DNA from: an uncultured Clostridia bacterium | GTDB taxonomy: Bacteria > Bacillota > Clostridia > Oscillospirales > Oscillospiraceae | Assembly (NCBI GenBank): GCA_947177005.1 | Contig: CAMWSZ010000175.1 | Location: 1 to 6,527 of the forward strand | Direction: 5' to 3' | Length of the DNA stretch: 6,527 nucleotides | In this document: positions 1 to 6,044 of the stretch, one piece after another | Numbering within the stretch: position 1 is the stretch's first letter | How the letters are laid out: each line of letters opens with the position of its first letter | The notes under the pieces: generated by a model | The model's database searches: none | What the model was told of the DNA's origin: nothing | The model's input: only the letters and a program-made list of their open reading frames with translations | Translations under genes and position numbers: made by a program

Positions 1-69
1 TTGCAGAACAATTTGAATATTACGAATGTTTATACTGAAAATTGATTTCCGTGTCCCGATTGCTTTAGA
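1..69. other. Left-edge segment after the pyruvyl transferase stop; nothing recognised
   Basis: This AT-rich stretch follows the TAG of the pyruvyl transferase gene. I see no hairpin followed by a T-run, no convincing ribosome binding site with ATG, and no RNA gene. The frame of the preceding gene stays open across it on the minus strand after the TAG, which over 23 codons may be chance. Confidence 0.5.
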
Positions 70-1113
70 CTAATGCGCACGATTCCACAATTCAGCAGTA
101 AGCGGGACCAGATCCGCACTGTTTTCAACTGGGACAACCCAGCGTTCCATTCCCACATCCAGACCAATTCCCTGCGACTTGACGGAGTATCCCACCACGA
201 TAACAGGCACACCGGCAGAATAGGCGGCAATAGAGGCGTGGGTGCGGCAGCAGACCAGTATCGCACATTTGGAAATAAGATATTTTCGCTGGGCGGCGTT
301 CAAATGCGCCGGTGCCCAGCAGATGCGGGAACGCTCAGACGGCGTCAACAACTGCTCCAGCTCCTCCAGAGCCTGCTTATCATCGTCTGCCGGCGTTGTA
401 ACGTGTGGGATCATCAGCAGAGCGTCCGCACGTGCTGATAACCAATGCGCACATTCCGCAAAATGGTACAGCAATTGCTTTGACCGGCGCAGGACCATCG
501 GACTGAGGTTCAGCGCGGCAGTATGCTCCCCAAAATTTTCCGGCAGCGGCACCGGTTCCGGCAGCAGGGAAAATGCGGGATCTTTGGCCTGTGTGACCTG
601 TGTGATTCCGTGTTTTCTCAGCGCGGCGGCAGTCAAACCTTCCCGGGCATAAATATGGTCATGTTCGGAGAGAACGCGCTTCATCTCTCCGTTGATCTGC
701 TCCGGCTCAATAGAGCATCCCCACAAAATGCTTTTCCCGCCGCGCTCTTTTGCCGTCCGGTGAAAAATACTCTGCCTGTGCCAATTGGGATAGCAGTAGT
801 TATCTCCGCCGATGCCTACGCAGATCGTGTCCCTGTCAATCTCCGCCAGAGCTTCCCTGTAAATTTTCGCAGCAATTCGTTCTTTTGCCGCAAAGCCTTC
901 TGCGGCCCGTTCTTCGGGAACCAGCGACAGACTGGCGGGGATCAGTTTATCCACCAGTTTATCCAGACCAAATTCCCGGTCTTGTTCCGGGAAATGCGTG
1001 GACAGCAGAACCGGGCCGCCTGCCTGCCGGAAGACAGGGACGCTTGTACGTACAATGGCCTCCGCGCCGTGATTGTATGCGCCGCCGTGACCATACAATA
1101 AGATTTTTTTCAT
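70..1113 (-). CDS. Polysaccharide pyruvyl transferase family protein
   Basis: A 347-residue member of the polysaccharide pyruvyl transferase family (CsaB/WcaK-like), whose characterised members transfer pyruvate from phosphoenolpyruvate to a sugar as a ketal. Visible landmarks are the N-terminal 'LLYGHGGAYNHGAEAIV' (5-21), 'GIGGDNYCYPNWHR' (100-113), 'YAREGLT' (155-161, matching the usual vRd/E segment), 'DPAFSL' (178-183), and the C-terminal 'CCRTHASIAAYSAGVPVI' (288-305) with R290 and H292, then 'GYSVKSQGIG' with K312. The fold is a GT-B-like double Rossmann, cytoplasmic, with no membrane segment. It probably adds pyruvate, and hence negative charge, to the glycan made by the upstream transferases. 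Some family members carry out other reactions, so the chemistry is inferred. The start at 1113 matches the family's usual MKKILLYG start; an in-frame ATG at 1131 has its AGGA touching the start codon. The end appears roughly 20 residues short compared with relatives I recall. Confidence 0.88.
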   Translation of the reverse strand: MKKILLYGHGGAYNHGAEAIVRTSVPVFRQAGGPVLLSTHFPEQDREFGLDKLVDKLIPASLSLVPEERAAEGFAAKERIAAKIYREALAEIDRDTICVGIGGDNYCYPNWHRQSIFHRTAKERGGKSILWGCSIEPEQINGEMKRVLSEHDHIYAREGLTAAALRKHGITQVTQAKDPAFSLLPEPVPLPENFGEHTAALNLSPMVLRRSKQLLYHFAECAHWLSARADALLMIPHVTTPADDDKQALEELEQLLTPSERSRICWAPAHLNAAQRKYLISKCAILVCCRTHASIAAYSAGVPVIVVGYSVKSQGIGLDVGMERWVVPVENSADLVPLTAELWNRAH

Positions 1114-1123
1114 TGATAACAGG

Positions 1124-1129
1124 TTCCTC
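1124..1129 (-). promoter_or_regulatory. Ribosome binding site of the pyruvyl transferase gene
   Basis: GAGGAA on the minus strand lies 10 bases before the ATG at 1111-1113. It overlaps the alternative ATG at 1129-1131, whose own AAGGA touches the start codon and so is poorly placed. Confidence 0.55.
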
Positions 1130-1134
1130 ATTCC

Positions 1135-2241
1135 TTATAGAATGTCACTGTTGATGATCTCTGTAAACTCCTCCGCGCCGCGTGTATTTAAATGTGTAAG
1201 ATCCATAAATACTTCGGGTCTGTCCGCAAAAAAACCGGCATAATCAAAAATCTTGAAAGCATATCCAGTATCCGCCCGAACCCCTTGCAAAATAGTATAA
1301 AATTTCTCTTTCTTTTGAAAAAAAGCCGCTCTTGACGGCTGGTCAATTCCTCTTAAATAAAATGGCGGGATAATCAGAACCGGTGTAATATGGTTTTCTG
1401 CCAAGCTGTGTAGAAATTGGGTAAAAAGCGCCCGATTTTCCGCGGCTGTCTCATCGTAATTGCGAAACCAGATTTTATTCAATACAGCCTCTCCGTCGTT
1501 CCCCTGATAAACTGCCCGGCTTTGATATCCAAACTTTTTAAAATGATAAAACCGGGATAGTTTTTCCCCAAACATTTTATAATTTGTGATATAGCTGGCC
1601 GCACCGGGAACCTGATCGGAATGATGCCAGTCGTTCAGCCTCCATACGGAGAAAATGTAGCCGGTTCGATACAGGTACAGAAACCGTGACATATCGTAGT
1701 CGAAGTAGTAATATGGAAAGACTAAAAATGCTGTTTTTACAGCGGATAAAAGCCCCTCTCCAGCCATATGCCGGTATATTTGGAAATTGTAATACAGGTC
1801 CAGACTGGACCAGGAGCAATCAAAAAAGCGGCGGTTTAATTGTTCAATCCGAATATCGCGGAGGGAGTACGACAGTCCAAATATTAGTCCTTCCTCTTCC
1901 ACATAGCGCTCCTGAATATCGGCAATCAAATCCAACTGGCATTTTTCAGAATTCCGGTGCAAAAACATGACCGGATCAATTATTTTCTCATTTGGAACGC
2001 CTTGGGCTAACAGATACTGCCGCATTTTTTCCAAAACATCATCCTGAAAGTGAAGCAGAATAATATAGTCAAATTCCACCCTGAAAAGCTCCTGCGGCGT
2101 AAAAAATGGCTTTTCTTCCAGAACATCCTCTGCATAGTGCGAGTCGGAGCAGCCAATGATTTCATAACTGCTGTCCAAAAAATACTCTATGTCCCTTCGC
2201 AGTTCAATGCTTCCAACACCGTATAGAATGATCTTTTTCAT
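1135..2241 (-). CDS. Two-domain protein: N-terminal Rossmann-like module plus C-terminal SGNH-like hydrolase/acyltransferase domain
   Basis: A 368-residue protein. Residues 1-95 look like a Rossmann-type module: 'KKIILYGVGS' gives a glycine-rich loop at 8-11, then 'EIIGCSDS' (27-34), 'FFTPQELFRVEFDYIILL' (46-63) and 'VPNEKIIDP' (82-90). This is the pattern of the nucleotide or sugar-nucleotide sensing modules found on glycan-modifying enzymes such as the PglD N-terminal domain. From ~118 on, the chain resembles the SGNH/GDSL fold: 'IFGLSYS' (120-126) with S124 as candidate nucleophile, a Tyr-rich 'FPYYYFDYDMS' (175-185), and 'MDLTHLNTRGAEEF' (346-359) with D347 and H350 as the expected Asp and His. 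The likely role is adding or removing an acyl group on a glycan. No signal peptide or membrane helix is seen, so it may act on cytoplasmic precursors, unlike exported relatives such as DltD or AlgX/AlgJ. The ribosome binding site is weak and the start is coupled to the upstream stop. The two-domain layout is fairly clear; enzymatic activity is inferred. Confidence 0.66.
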   Translation of the reverse strand: MKKIILYGVGSIELRRDIEYFLDSSYEIIGCSDSHYAEDVLEEKPFFTPQELFRVEFDYIILLHFQDDVLEKMRQYLLAQGVPNEKIIDPVMFLHRNSEKCQLDLIADIQERYVEEEGLIFGLSYSLRDIRIEQLNRRFFDCSWSSLDLYYNFQIYRHMAGEGLLSAVKTAFLVFPYYYFDYDMSRFLYLYRTGYIFSVWRLNDWHHSDQVPGAASYITNYKMFGEKLSRFYHFKKFGYQSRAVYQGNDGEAVLNKIWFRNYDETAAENRALFTQFLHSLAENHITPVLIIPPFYLRGIDQPSRAAFFQKKEKFYTILQGVRADTGYAFKIFDYAGFFADRPEVFMDLTHLNTRGAEEFTEIINSDIL

Positions 2242-2256
2242 ACGGCGGACTCTTTC
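2238..2256 (-). promoter_or_regulatory. ATGA stop-start overlap with weak ribosome binding site (translational coupling)
   Basis: The TGA of the second GT2 gene (2238-2240) and the ATG of the Rossmann-SGNH gene (2239-2241) share bases as ATGA. The only Shine-Dalgarno-like element is a weak GAAAGAG at 2250-2256. Ribosomes probably re-initiate after finishing the upstream gene, tying the two products' levels together. Confidence 0.6.
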
Positions 2257-3203
2257 TGTGTCAAAATATACCGGCGCATATAGTCCCGCTCAAACTCCTC
2301 TATGTAGGGCGAATGATAGAATGCCTCCTGATGCCTGGTCAGTTCAGCAATGACGTAGGCTAACTGGTCCCGGCAGTTCTCCAGATGATTGCTGATAATC
2401 TTGTTGCACATGGAGATCTGATAGGACCATTCACTGTACTGCGCATAGCCGCCTATCTCCGGCAGCAACGCAGAGAGATATGCCGTCCTCTCACGAAACA
2501 CAGCAAAATATTCATCCAACTGTTCCGGTGTCAGAAGAGCGTCGTTGGTGGTGAAAGCCGAATTGTTGCCCGGATGCCGGTAGCAGTAGTATTTGGGATC
2601 GCCTTTTCCCGCAACCCGGGAAGCATTAGCAAAATGTTTATAAATGACAGAAATATCGTCATACCTGCTGTTCTCCAAAAAAGGGATCTTTTCCAGCAGG
2701 CGGCGGCTGAACAGCTTGGACGGCATACCGGAATTATACTTTTTCCGCTTCAGAAGCGTCACAACCGCCTCGGCGGCATCCATGACCAGTTCTTCTTCAA
2801 AAACGCAGTTGGGGAAAGTCTGACCGTCTACCACCTTATAAGAGCCGCATAGAGAGATTTCCGCATCATACGCGGCGGCCAACGTCAAGAGGTATTCCAG
2901 CATATCCGGTTCAATCCAGTCGTCGTCGTCGAGAAAGGTGATAAACCGGCCCGTTGACAAACGGACGCCGCAGTTTCTTCCCGCCCCGATGGTGCTTTTG
3001 GGGATGGATACAACCCGCACTCTGCTGTCAATACGCTCATAAGCCTGCGCCACTGCGCGGCTGCCGTCGGTTGAGCCATTATCAACAATAATAAATTCAA
3101 AATCCGGGAAGGTTTGGCAGAGCACAGACTTGATTGCCCGTGCGGCATACTGCTCCCGGTTATAGGTCAGCATAATCACGCTGATCTCCGGACGCTTATT
3201 CAT
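2238..3203 (-). CDS. Family 2 glycosyltransferase (GT-A fold)
   Basis: A 321-residue family 2 glycosyltransferase of ordinary length. The first strand 'ISVIMLTYN' (7-15) is followed by 'VDNGSTD' (40-46), 'GAGRNCGV' (73-80) and a canonical acidic 'LDDDDW' (91-96) that supplies the DxD metal site. 'YDDIS' (181-185) is the likely catalytic-base region, and 'YRHPGNNS' (208-215) matches the conserved end of the catalytic domain. The remaining ~100 residues are probably helical. No transmembrane helices are present, so it should be a soluble or peripheral enzyme transferring a sugar from a nucleotide donor; the sugars cannot be predicted. The start is the ATG at 3203, 8 bases after a GGAG. A GTG nine bases upstream is also in frame, but it directly abuts that GGAG. 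It shares its N-terminal pattern (YNxE, SVLxQT, DNGSTD) with the gene before it, but the C-terminal parts differ, so recent duplication is unlikely. It overlaps the next gene by 4 bases (ATGA). Confidence 0.95.
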   Translation of the reverse strand: MNKRPEISVIMLTYNREQYAARAIKSVLCQTFPDFEFIIVDNGSTDGSRAVAQAYERIDSRVRVVSIPKSTIGAGRNCGVRLSTGRFITFLDDDDWIEPDMLEYLLTLAAAYDAEISLCGSYKVVDGQTFPNCVFEEELVMDAAEAVVTLLKRKKYNSGMPSKLFSRRLLEKIPFLENSRYDDISVIYKHFANASRVAGKGDPKYYCYRHPGNNSAFTTNDALLTPEQLDEYFAVFRERTAYLSALLPEIGGYAQYSEWSYQISMCNKIISNHLENCRDQLAYVIAELTRHQEAFYHSPYIEEFERDYMRRYILTQKESAV

Positions 3204-4605
3204 CCTGCACACTCCGTTCTGTCAGGCGCGTTCTGAACGCAGCGAAGTCCATATCCTCCGGTAGAATGCGCTCCCATTCGGTCAGCTCGGTTTCCGCCCC
3301 CTGATAATCCCCGCTTTGCAACAAAAGCTCAATAAAATATTTGGAATAGTATAGATACTCTGCTTGATTTTGCAGCAGGGCGGAGACCATCTGTGCCAGA
3401 ACCACGGGAAATACCTGGCTGCAATCAGTGGAAAGCAAACTGTCAAGCTGCTGCAATACGGCTTGATAGTCCTGTCCGGCCAAGTATGATACCGTTTTAG
3501 GTGTCCGTTTCAGATACCAGAGCAGATGCTCCTCCGCAATCAGTTGTGAGAAGTCTGGATTCAGCTGCCGGTATACCTCTGCCAGCGCCGGAACGCAGAC
3601 TGCTGTGTACGCATCCCTTTGATCTTCCAGCCATTGCAGGATATTGCGAAGAAATTCCAGCTTATTGTTTTCTGTAGTGCCGAAAACGGTCATATTCGCC
3701 GCAAACATCTCTTTTGTGACAGAATTCGACAGCATTTTTCCAAGGTTAGCCAGCTTCTCCTGCAACGGCAGCCATGCATGAAACAGAACGCGTAGCGTGT
3801 CATTGAGGGCATTAAAATACACCACATATAAAAAACTTAAATTCCGTTCCGATACTTTGCCGCAGAGCTGCACTAAAAAATCAATCGCCCGTTCATGCAA
3901 AATGACATCCGACTCCACCCGCCCCGGAATCCACTGATGCGATACTGATTTGTTAGAAATTGTGTAGGAATGCAGGACTTTTGCATACACGCCGAAACAT
4001 TTTGCCGCTTTCGCACATTCCATAACATTGGCAGTATCTCCTCCGTAAGCCTTTGGATACCAGTCTGGCATCTCCGTTTCTACCCGTACTGCCGCAGCCT
4101 TTGCACTATACAACTTACCCCAGACCTGACGAAGATTCCAATGAATTGTCGGGAAATAAAAATTCAGGGAGTCAGGCGTATTAATAATTACATCTTTTTC
4201 CAAAAGCCGTCCGCCAAGCGTATGCCCGTCGCTGTCGACAAATATTGTGCCGCAGGCCGCTAATTCTAAGCTGTTATTTTGCATAAAGGACAACATTTCC
4301 TCAAAAAAAGTAGAGAAATACGCATCGTCTGCATCCAGAATGCAAAAATAGCTGTCAGTTGGGATTTTTTTTGACAGATTCCAAAAGCCCTGATTTTCCT
4401 GAAAGGAAAAGTTGGTTTGGCTATAGTATGGTTTGATCCGTTTATCCTTACGGGCATAGTTCTGGATCAATGTGCGGGTATGGTCTGTTGAGCCGTTGTC
4501 TAAAATATGGTACTCAAATTCCTGATAAGTCTGATTTAATACGCTGTCCACTGCCCGTTTCAGGGTTTTTTCCGCGTTGTAGGCACACGTTCTAATATAA
4601 ACCAT
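3196..4605 (-). CDS. Family 2 glycosyltransferase with long helical C-terminal extension
   Basis: A 469-residue protein with an N-terminal GT-A fold of glycosyltransferase family 2. It begins directly in the first strand ('VYIRTCAYNAEKTL'), followed by 'LDNGSTD' at 35-41 (nucleotide-binding loop) and 'LDADD' at 90-94, the DxD motif that binds the metal and sugar nucleotide. 'GGDT' at 188-191 and the 'LHSYTISNKSVS' segment at 211-222 fit the distal acceptor-side part of the catalytic domain. Residues ~230-469 have no GT2 motif and look mostly alpha-helical. The last part ('YSKYFIELLLQSGDYQGAETEL') resembles a TPR-type repeat and may bind a protein or glycan partner, but this is a guess from pattern. 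No membrane segment is seen. Donor and acceptor sugars cannot be read from the sequence. It follows the phosphodiesterase gene after 14 bases and overlaps the next transferase gene by 8. An A8 run lies in the coding strand at 4365-4372. Confidence 0.93.
   Translation of the reverse strand: MVYIRTCAYNAEKTLKRAVDSVLNQTYQEFEYHILDNGSTDHTRTLIQNYARKDKRIKPYYSQTNFSFQENQGFWNLSKKIPTDSYFCILDADDAYFSTFFEEMLSFMQNNSLELAACGTIFVDSDGHTLGGRLLEKDVIINTPDSLNFYFPTIHWNLRQVWGKLYSAKAAAVRVETEMPDWYPKAYGGDTANVMECAKAAKCFGVYAKVLHSYTISNKSVSHQWIPGRVESDVILHERAIDFLVQLCGKVSERNLSFLYVVYFNALNDTLRVLFHAWLPLQEKLANLGKMLSNSVTKEMFAANMTVFGTTENNKLEFLRNILQWLEDQRDAYTAVCVPALAEVYRQLNPDFSQLIAEEHLLWYLKRTPKTVSYLAGQDYQAVLQQLDSLLSTDCSQVFPVVLAQMVSALLQNQAEYLYYSKYFIELLLQSGDYQGAETELTEWERILPEDMDFAAFRTRLTERSVQDE
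3211..3216 (-). promoter_or_regulatory. Ribosome binding site deciding the second GT2 start
   Basis: CGGAGT on the minus strand; the GGAG core (3212-3215) is 8 bases before the ATG at 3201-3203. The in-frame GTG at 3210-3212 shares a base with this core, so it is an unlikely start. Confidence 0.65.
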
Positions 4606-4611
4606 TTCCGA

Positions 4612-4619
4612 TTTCCTCT
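4612..4619 (-). promoter_or_regulatory. Ribosome binding site of the first GT2 gene
   Basis: AGAGGAAA on the minus strand follows directly on the TAA stop of the phosphodiesterase gene (4620-4622). The AGAGG core is 9 bases from the ATG at 4603-4605, filling almost the entire 14-base gap between the genes. Confidence 0.7.
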
Positions 4620-6044
4620 TTAATGCGTCCGGATATGTCCGGTAAGACCGTTTCGTTCAGTGTAAATGCCGCAATAAACTGCGTCAAACCGCGCCGGGTC
4701 AAAATCCTGGAAGGACACAAAACCGCTTACACGGGGATTATGCAGATAGATTTCCCGAAACCTTTCGTCGCCTGCTACTGTGAATTGGGTAAAGCGGTTT
4801 CTGATATACAGCTCATTTAGCAAAATATCCGTAAAACTGGGGGAAACGCATTGCAGTACAGCCGCTGTACGGTAGGGCTTTGACTTTTGCAGGAGTATAC
4901 CTCTGTTTCTGACAGGGCGGTTGAAGATATCCAGTACATACCCGCTCCTTCCCTGCGGAACCTCTGCGCCCAGCAGCTCCAATATGGTCGGATAGATATC
5001 CAATGTACGCATTTCCGTTATCCCGGTATGCCGGATGTCCTTTCCGGCAGCAATAAACGTCCCCTTCAGGCCATGGGCTGTAAAGAGCAGCGCACCGTTC
5101 CTGGCCTCAAAGGCGATATAGCCGTTTGGCAGCCAGATCACCTCGTCCCGCGCCGCAAACGCCTCCCGGCGGATGTTTTCATTGGAGCAGTGAACCAATT
5201 CGTTAAAATTCGACATACCGTGGTCTGACAGTACGATCACATTTTCAGGCCGGAGAGCTTCCAGCCACTTGCCCACATACCGGTCCAGCAGGCGGTAGGC
5301 CTTGACCAGTACATCACAGCTGTCACAGTACATAGCGCAGTGTCCGATCAAATCCGTCGTCGGCGTGTAAAAATAGAGCACATCCACTGGACGGTGTTCC
5401 TGTATACGGCACATAGCACGGAAGAAAAATTCCAATTCTTCTTCAAAATTTTGCAGTGCGTCCTGAAAATGATACGTCTCAATTACCCGCCAGGCTAATT
5501 CCGGGTCTAGCCGAAGTTGCTCAAAGACATACCCTTGCTGTGCCAGCGTGCGCGGGTACAGCCGTGGCGGGACCTGCCCCGGAATCAACTCCAGAAGAGA
5601 AGTGTCACACGCCTGCAAAGTTCTCGGCGATGTCCGCACAGGTACAGGCGCCTCAATCATTTTGTAACGGGCGGACACTGCATAGCCCGCTATAGGCACC
5701 GGGTTCACACAGCAGTCCGCTGCCCACAGCCCTACTGTCAGGCTGTGTTCATTTAGCACCTGCCAGAAAGGCCGCAGGTTCCGGAACCGTTCCATAGAGG
5801 GTGTCCGGCAGCCATCCCCGGCCAAAACTGTAATATGATGCTCCCATGGCGCAAGGCCTGTATAGATCGACGCCCAGTTCATTTCACTGAGATAGGAGCC
5901 TTGATATCCTTTCTGTACATATGCCGGGTAGGCGGCATATGCGCCCCGGTTAATCAGTCCAGACAAATTGGGGTATTGGTCCAAATTTTGAAATATATAG
6001 CTGGGACATACGCCGTCAGCCCCGATAATCAACGCTTTCAACAT
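4620..6044 (-). CDS. Alkaline phosphatase superfamily phosphodiesterase/phosphatase (type I phosphodiesterase/NPP-like) with extra C-terminal domain
   Basis: A 474-residue protein with the full two-metal site of the alkaline phosphatase superfamily (type I phosphodiesterase/nucleotide pyrophosphatase branch). The motifs are 'IIGADG' with D10; S53 in 'YLSEMNWASIYTG', where relatives usually have the nucleophilic Thr or Ser; D231 and H235 in 'TTDLIGH'; D274-H275 in 'LSDHGM'; and H324 in 'TAHGLKGTF'. It should hydrolyse or transfer a phosphate monoester or diester. No signal peptide or membrane helix is visible, so it probably acts in the cytoplasm, unlike the exported lipoteichoic-acid synthases and phosphoethanolamine transferases of the superfamily. 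The catalytic fold ends near residue 375. Residues ~380-474 form an additional region ('FTVAGDERF', 'FVSFQDFD', 'DAVYCGIY') that I cannot assign. An in-frame Met 21 codons upstream gives a longer reading, but that segment lies inside the preceding gene. The chosen ATG has a good ribosome binding site and starts right at the first strand. The natural substrate is unknown. Confidence 0.88.
   Translation of the reverse strand: MLKALIIGADGVCPSYIFQNLDQYPNLSGLINRGAYAAYPAYVQKGYQGSYLSEMNWASIYTGLAPWEHHITVLAGDGCRTPSMERFRNLRPFWQVLNEHSLTVGLWAADCCVNPVPIAGYAVSARYKMIEAPVPVRTSPRTLQACDTSLLELIPGQVPPRLYPRTLAQQGYVFEQLRLDPELAWRVIETYHFQDALQNFEEELEFFFRAMCRIQEHRPVDVLYFYTPTTDLIGHCAMYCDSCDVLVKAYRLLDRYVGKWLEALRPENVIVLSDHGMSNFNELVHCSNENIRREAFAARDEVIWLPNGYIAFEARNGALLFTAHGLKGTFIAAGKDIRHTGITEMRTLDIYPTILELLGAEVPQGRSGYVLDIFNRPVRNRGILLQKSKPYRTAAVLQCVSPSFTDILLNELYIRNRFTQFTVAGDERFREIYLHNPRVSGFVSFQDFDPARFDAVYCGIYTERNGLTGHIRTH

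Noticed and set aside
13..36. Possible plus-strand promoter (TTGAAT and TATACT)
   Set aside because: The spacer is only 12 bases, and no gene on the plus strand follows.
1..69. Rho-independent terminator after the last gene
   Set aside because: No GC-rich hairpin with a following T-run could be found on the minus strand.
523..1101. Plus-strand open frame of 192 codons opposite the pyruvyl transferase
   Set aside because: The translation has no recognisable domain and is rich in Cys, Arg and Phe as expected for an antisense shadow; the minus strand encodes a clear conserved family across the same bases.
1114..1131. ATG start at 1131 for the pyruvyl transferase
   Set aside because: Its AGGA directly touches the ATG, and the extra residues precede the family's usual MKKILLYG start. 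Not fully excluded.
2385..2852. Plus-strand open frame of 155 codons opposite the second GT2 gene
   Set aside because: Antisense shadow of a clear GT2 gene, with no motif and no convincing ribosome binding site context.
3204..3212. GTG start at 3212 for the second GT2 gene
   Set aside because: Its codon shares a base with the GGAG, leaving no spacer, while the ATG at 3203 is ideally spaced.
2238..4605. The two GT2 genes as a recent tandem duplication
   Set aside because: They share only the general family motifs; lengths and C-terminal regions differ strongly.
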